Assembly (NCBI GenBank): GCA_016987375.1
Contig: PJRA01000313.1
Coordinates: 1,199,136 to 1,263,135 of the forward strand
Direction of reading: 5' to 3'
DNA length: 64,000 nucleotides
DNA from: Brachionus koreanus
Taxonomy: Eukaryota; Rotifera; Eurotatoria; Ploima; Brachionidae
This document shows, one piece after another, positions 59,742 through 64,000 of this stretch. Under the pieces are notes generated by a model, which made no database searches, was not told where the DNA came from, and saw only the letters and a program-made list of their open reading frames with translations. Made by a program: the position numbers and the translations under genes. How positions within the stretch are numbered: position 1 is the first letter of the stretch; each line of letters begins with the position of its first letter.

Positions 59742-61010
59742 ACACTCATCTATATTTATCTAGATTAGCTTAAATTTTTAAAAGCAATTTATTTCTATGT
59801 TAGCTAGATATTATTTTATTTGATATACTTTTTTTTTATATTACTTTATTCTATCTTTTTTTTTTTGTTGAGTTAATGACTTTGACGAAATTGTGTATAT
59901 AGAGATAATAAACCAAATATGAACGAAACAAACCCGCAAAAACAGATAAAAAAATCAAAAAATGTTTACTCAAAATTAAAAAAAAAAATGTTTCTCTACT
60001 TGGTTATTATTTATGTATTTTTATGTGTACATATATATTGTATTTAAAAAAAATAATGCTTTCGTTTTTGAGAGTGGTTTTTTCTTGGATAAAGCTGAAG
60101 ATTGAACATAGGATAAACGAAAGTTAAGAAAAAAAAACAAAAAAATTTTTTCAATTAATTTTTAGATTATTCACTTTGGATTTTTAAATTTTTTTTCACT
60201 ATTGATCTTTTAAATAACTATTGTGACAGATTATTTTCATAATATTTGAAAAAAATTTTTTAATATTTTTTTTTATTTTAAATTAAGCAAACAAAAAATA
60301 AAAATAAATTTTCAAACTCTAAAATTTTTTTAAATATCATCCAAATACTTGATTAAAATATAGCGGTCACAAATAATTATTAAACATATATTAAAATTAG
60401 CCTTTTTATCATAAAATATAAATCAGAAAGCTTCCATTAGATGAAGTTTAATTTTTTTATTATGTTCGTGAAGGCAAAAATTAAATGCGAAATTGTAAAA
60501 CTAAAGCATATTGTTCAAATTGATCAGAGAATTGATTACAGTAAAAACTAGACAGACTAGAATTTATTGCGATTGATAATATTGTTTTTTTTGCTTTGAT
60601 CCGACTGGGAGATTATAATTTTATGAATATTTTACTACTTGATGAGAAAAAATAATTAATCAAATTAGAAAACATCAAAATAAATCGATAATAAATAATT
60701 TTGTATTGATTTTTTTGGATAAGTCCAAAGTTTGCTTTCATAGACTAATTTATCGGTAGTTTTGATAGCAAAACTAAATTTTTATTGACTCAAAGTCTTA
60801 TTTTGTTTAACATCAAACTGAGTCTAGTCTACATACGCTTTGATAAAGAAAGATTATGTAATTATCAAATAAAGATGCGCAATTTTAGATTTTGTTTTCA
60901 CAAAACAAAGTATTATAACCCAAATTAATTTGCTTTACGTTTTATTTGCATTCAAATATTCAACATCTAATTAAAATAATTTTGAACAAAAATTTGCTCA
61001 ATTTCTCAAA
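59742..61010. other. Spacer between the TP53INP gene and MBTPS1
   Basis: About 1.27 kb. AATAAA near 59906 would serve the TP53INP gene. Beyond that it is AT-rich with no recognised gene. Confidence 0.4.
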
Positions 61011-64000
61011 ATGAAATTAAAATTTTTCAATTTTTGTTTTTTTAAAGCTATATTTCTGATTAATTGTATTGGACTCAAGTTTTATCAATCAACAGAATAT
61101 GTTGAAATAATACCGGAAAAAAATGGTAAAATCACTTTGCATATTTTTTTTAATGCATAAAACATTCCATCTCACTAATAAAATACCTAGATTATTTACT
61201 TAAAATAGTGATATTTTATGCCCGAAAAATTAAACAATCTTTTGAAATTTAATTGATAGTTAAGCAAAAAATTTTAATGAAATTAAAAATATTGATTGTT
61301 GTTCTAAAAAAATTATTTTTTTTTGAGATGCAAATTTTTTATGCTTCTAAAATTTTGCCCAAATTTACTTCATCAACGTCTCTTAATTATTTTTTTAATA
61401 AAGAATTCTTGATCGAATACACAAGCTACTTGCACAAAAATGAAAGACTAACAATTTTGAAAAACTTTTTCTTTAATAATTTTATAAGAAGTTATTCTTT
61501 GAGAGAAAAATCTTCCATTTTCAGCTCATATCCAAGTGATTTTGATGTTGTCTACTTGAATGTAAAAATAAAATTTAAAAATAAAATATCTAATAAAATA
61601 ATACTGCTTCTAAGAATCCAGTCGGATCGTGGATCTTTTCAGATGAAACAAAAAAATACATAGAAAAAATTCAACATCACAATAGAATACAAAAAAGTTT
61701 TCATTTAAATGGTATTCAAAAATGCTGATTTAAACTTTTAAAAAAAATTAAAATTAAAATTCTAGCCGAAAATAGCTCTTGTAATGATCAAGATAAATTT
61801 ATAGATAGAAAACTTTTGCAAATACAAGATGAACTCAAATTCACATCTAAATTTAAAAAACGAAAATTGCTGCGTCATCCGACCCATTTGACAAAGCAAT
61901 TGAAAGCTGAATATCTATGGAAAAAGGGAATTACAGGTGACGGAATCAAAGTTGCCATTTTTGACACTGGCTTACAAAATAATCATCCTCATTTTAAAAA
62001 CATAGTCGAAAGAGTAGATTTTACCGACGAAAACAATCCTGATGATAATATTGGACATGGAACCTTTGTTTGTGGTTTAATTTCAAGCTACAAAGAATGT
62101 CTTGGTTTAGCACCCGATGCAAATATTTACATTTTTAAAGTATTCACAAAAAATCAAGTGTCTTATACTTCTTGGTTCTTGGACGCTTTCAATTATGCTT
62201 TAATGAAAAAAGTTGACGTATTAAATCTCTCGATTGGAGGTCCTGATTTTATGGTTTGATTGCAATAAAAAAATAAAAAGAAAATTTTTTTTTAATTTTT
62301 CGAAAAGGACACCGCATTTGTCCGAAAAGTACGAGAAGTAACCTCCAAACGAATAATAATGGTATCAGGTATTGGAAATGATGGTCCTCTCTACGGCACT
62401 CTAAACAATCCGGCTGACCAACTAGACGTAATTGGAGTGGGCGGCTTAGGCTTAGATGGGAGAATAGCTAAATTTTCCAGCAGAGGAATGACTACTTGGG
62501 AGCTTCCATTTGGCTATGGTAGAGTAAAACCTGATATTGTTACTTATGGAACTAATGTGTTAGGTTCGAAAAAAAATGGAGGATGTAGAACTTTATCCGG
62601 AACTTCAGTAGCTTCTCCCATAATAGCTGGAGCTGTGACATTGCTTTTAAGCTCTTTAAATGAAAATCAAAAACGCCGCATGAATCCGGCAAGTATGAAA
62701 CAAATTTTAATGGCTAGTGCTGATCGAATCAAAGATGCCAACATGTTCGAACAAGGATTTGGAAAATTAAATTTGATTAAAGCTTATAGATACTTGCAAA
62801 ATTATAAGACTCAAGTCAGTACTATTCCTAGTTACATTGACTTGACTGAATGCCCTTATTTTTGGCCTTATTGCACTCAACCATTATATTACAGTAGAAT
62901 GCCAGTCATGATAAACGTCACTATACTCAATCCTTTGAAAGTATCAGGAAGAATCGAAGCACCTGTAATTATATTAAATGAAAAAAATTGAAAATATGTA
63001 AAATATTTATTTATTTATATTTTAGCCAATATGGTATGCATCTCGCAAAACAAACGGACACTTTTTAAAATTAGATTTTGCTTATCCATCTGTTTTATGG
63101 CCTTGGTCAGGTTATTTGAGCATTTCAATAACTGTAGATAGTTTAGCCAGTGAGTTTGAAGGAATTGTTGATGGACTTGTTCGTTTCAAGGTACACTATG
63201 ATTCAAATGACTTTTTAAACGAAATAAATTTATATGTAAAAGCACAAATTATTCCGACACCTTCGCGTAAACAGCGAATTCTGTGGGACCAGTTTCATAA
63301 TTTAAGATATCCGGCTGGTTACTTTCCAAGAGATGATTTACGAATGACTAATGATCCACTTGACTGGAATGGTGATCATGTAAATTAAGAAATTAAATTA
63401 GAAAAATATTTTTTAAATTAAAAATTTTTCTTATTTTAGATTCATACAAATTTTAGAGATTTGTATCAATATTTGCGAGACTCAGGTTATTTTATAGAAA
63501 CTCTTGGTCATAGCTTTTTATGCTTTAATGCCTCTAATTATGGTAAGAAGTTTTTGTTTAACTTGGAAAAATAGTTTGGAATTGGAATTTTATTTTATGG
63601 ATTGGGAAAAAGAAAATTTTTTGAAAACTTCAAATTTTAATCATTTTCAAAGGCTTTTAAAAACTTTTCTTTAAAAAATTTGAGTCTCAAAACTAAATTT
63701 AATTTCTAAAATTTTATTTCTGAATTTTTTATTATACCTTACACAAATTAGTTATTTAATTAAAAAAAAAGTATTTTTGAATTTTGTTTTAAAGGAACAT
63801 TGATGATTGTGGATCCGGAAGAAGAATTCCATAAAAAAGAAATAAAAAAAATTGAAGGCGATATTCTAAATAATGAATTGTCGATAATAGTTTTTGCTGA
63901 TTGGTACAATACAACAGTAATGAAAGCTGCCAAATTTTACGAAGAAAATAGCAGAAAATGGCTCACGCCTTTGACTGGGGGTTCAAATATCCCAGCTTTA
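61011..64000 (+). CDS. MBTPS1: MBTPS1, site-1 protease (partial, runs off the right edge)
   Basis: Exons 61011-61125, 61404-61561, 61615-61711, 61766-62253, 62308-62964, 63026-63379, 63440-63542 and 63795-64000+, giving the first 726 residues of about 1,050. Site-1 protease is a Golgi membrane subtilase that cleaves SREBP, ATF6 and GNPTAB after R-x-L-x-type motifs. It starts with a signal peptide, then a prodomain ([27 protein letters not shown]). Possible self-processing sites are RKLL motifs at about 138-141 and 156-159. The catalytic residues are Asp190 (IFDTG), His221 (GHGTF), oxyanion Asn310 (GIGNDG) and Ser386 (GTSVASP). Each is 28 less than its human number, which supports the exon models. 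[13 protein letters not shown] and [10 protein letters not shown] are near-identical to vertebrates. Intron 5 must use the donor after GCACCT, since reading on gives a stop. Confidence 0.96.

Overview
The window is eukaryotic and metazoan. It is very AT-rich, the genes are split by many short introns (mostly about 40-65 bp, GT..AG) with a few introns of 1-6 kb, and the gene set is animal-specific: an ESRP/fusilli splicing factor, MEC-2-type stomatins, a nose-resistant-to-fluoxetine acyltransferase, ARL6/BBS3, TP53INP and site-1 protease. My best guess is an AT-rich spiralian invertebrate of the rotifer kind (for example a monogonont). ARL6, the KICSTOR gene ITFG2 and signs of spliced-leader trans-splicing together fit that group, but the species is not established.

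Layout. Positions 1-17825 hold a five-member stomatin array: four genes on the minus strand (268-1245, 2811-4020, 4811-5879, 9198-10382) and one on the plus strand (14933-17825). It is interrupted by a tail-to-tail pair of dead non-LTR retrotransposon ends (about 7.9-8.8 kb) and by SYS1 (13399-13938). The ESRP gene (24406 down to 17843) converges on the last stomatin gene with stop codons 17 bp apart and a palindromic, two-way poly(A) signal between them. An nrf-6-like acyltransferase follows (29455 down to 24746). It is divergent from intronless ARL6 (29861-30415), which has a perfect RFX X-box match about 90 bp upstream. VPS15/PIK3R4 is a single 1,496-codon exon (33079-37569). Then come a small unknown three-exon gene, OXA1L (39079-40412, start exon uncertain) and a small minus-strand gene whose two frames join at an in-frame A_AAA_AAC heptamer (41452-41211).

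From 48910 leftward four minus-strand genes run head to tail: CK2alpha, NDUFA5, QTRT2 and ITFG2. On the plus strand PIGT and NUDT19 sit 151 bp apart, followed by TP53INP and the first 726 codons of MBTPS1, which runs off the right edge.

How they fit together. Most genes are unrelated housekeeping functions: the VPS34 complex, mitochondrial membrane insertion and complex I, tRNA queuosine, GPI transamidase, CoA hydrolysis, nutrient signalling and Golgi proteolysis. The organisation is more striking than the functions. Close head-to-tail spacing, with AG acceptors 0-4 nt before many start codons, suggests operons resolved by trans-splicing. Exon models were built by hand. Frames close exactly across all introns for the stomatins, ESRP, nrf-like, ITFG2, QTRT2, CK2alpha, PIGT, NUDT19 and MBTPS1. 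No tRNA, rRNA or CRISPR array was found.
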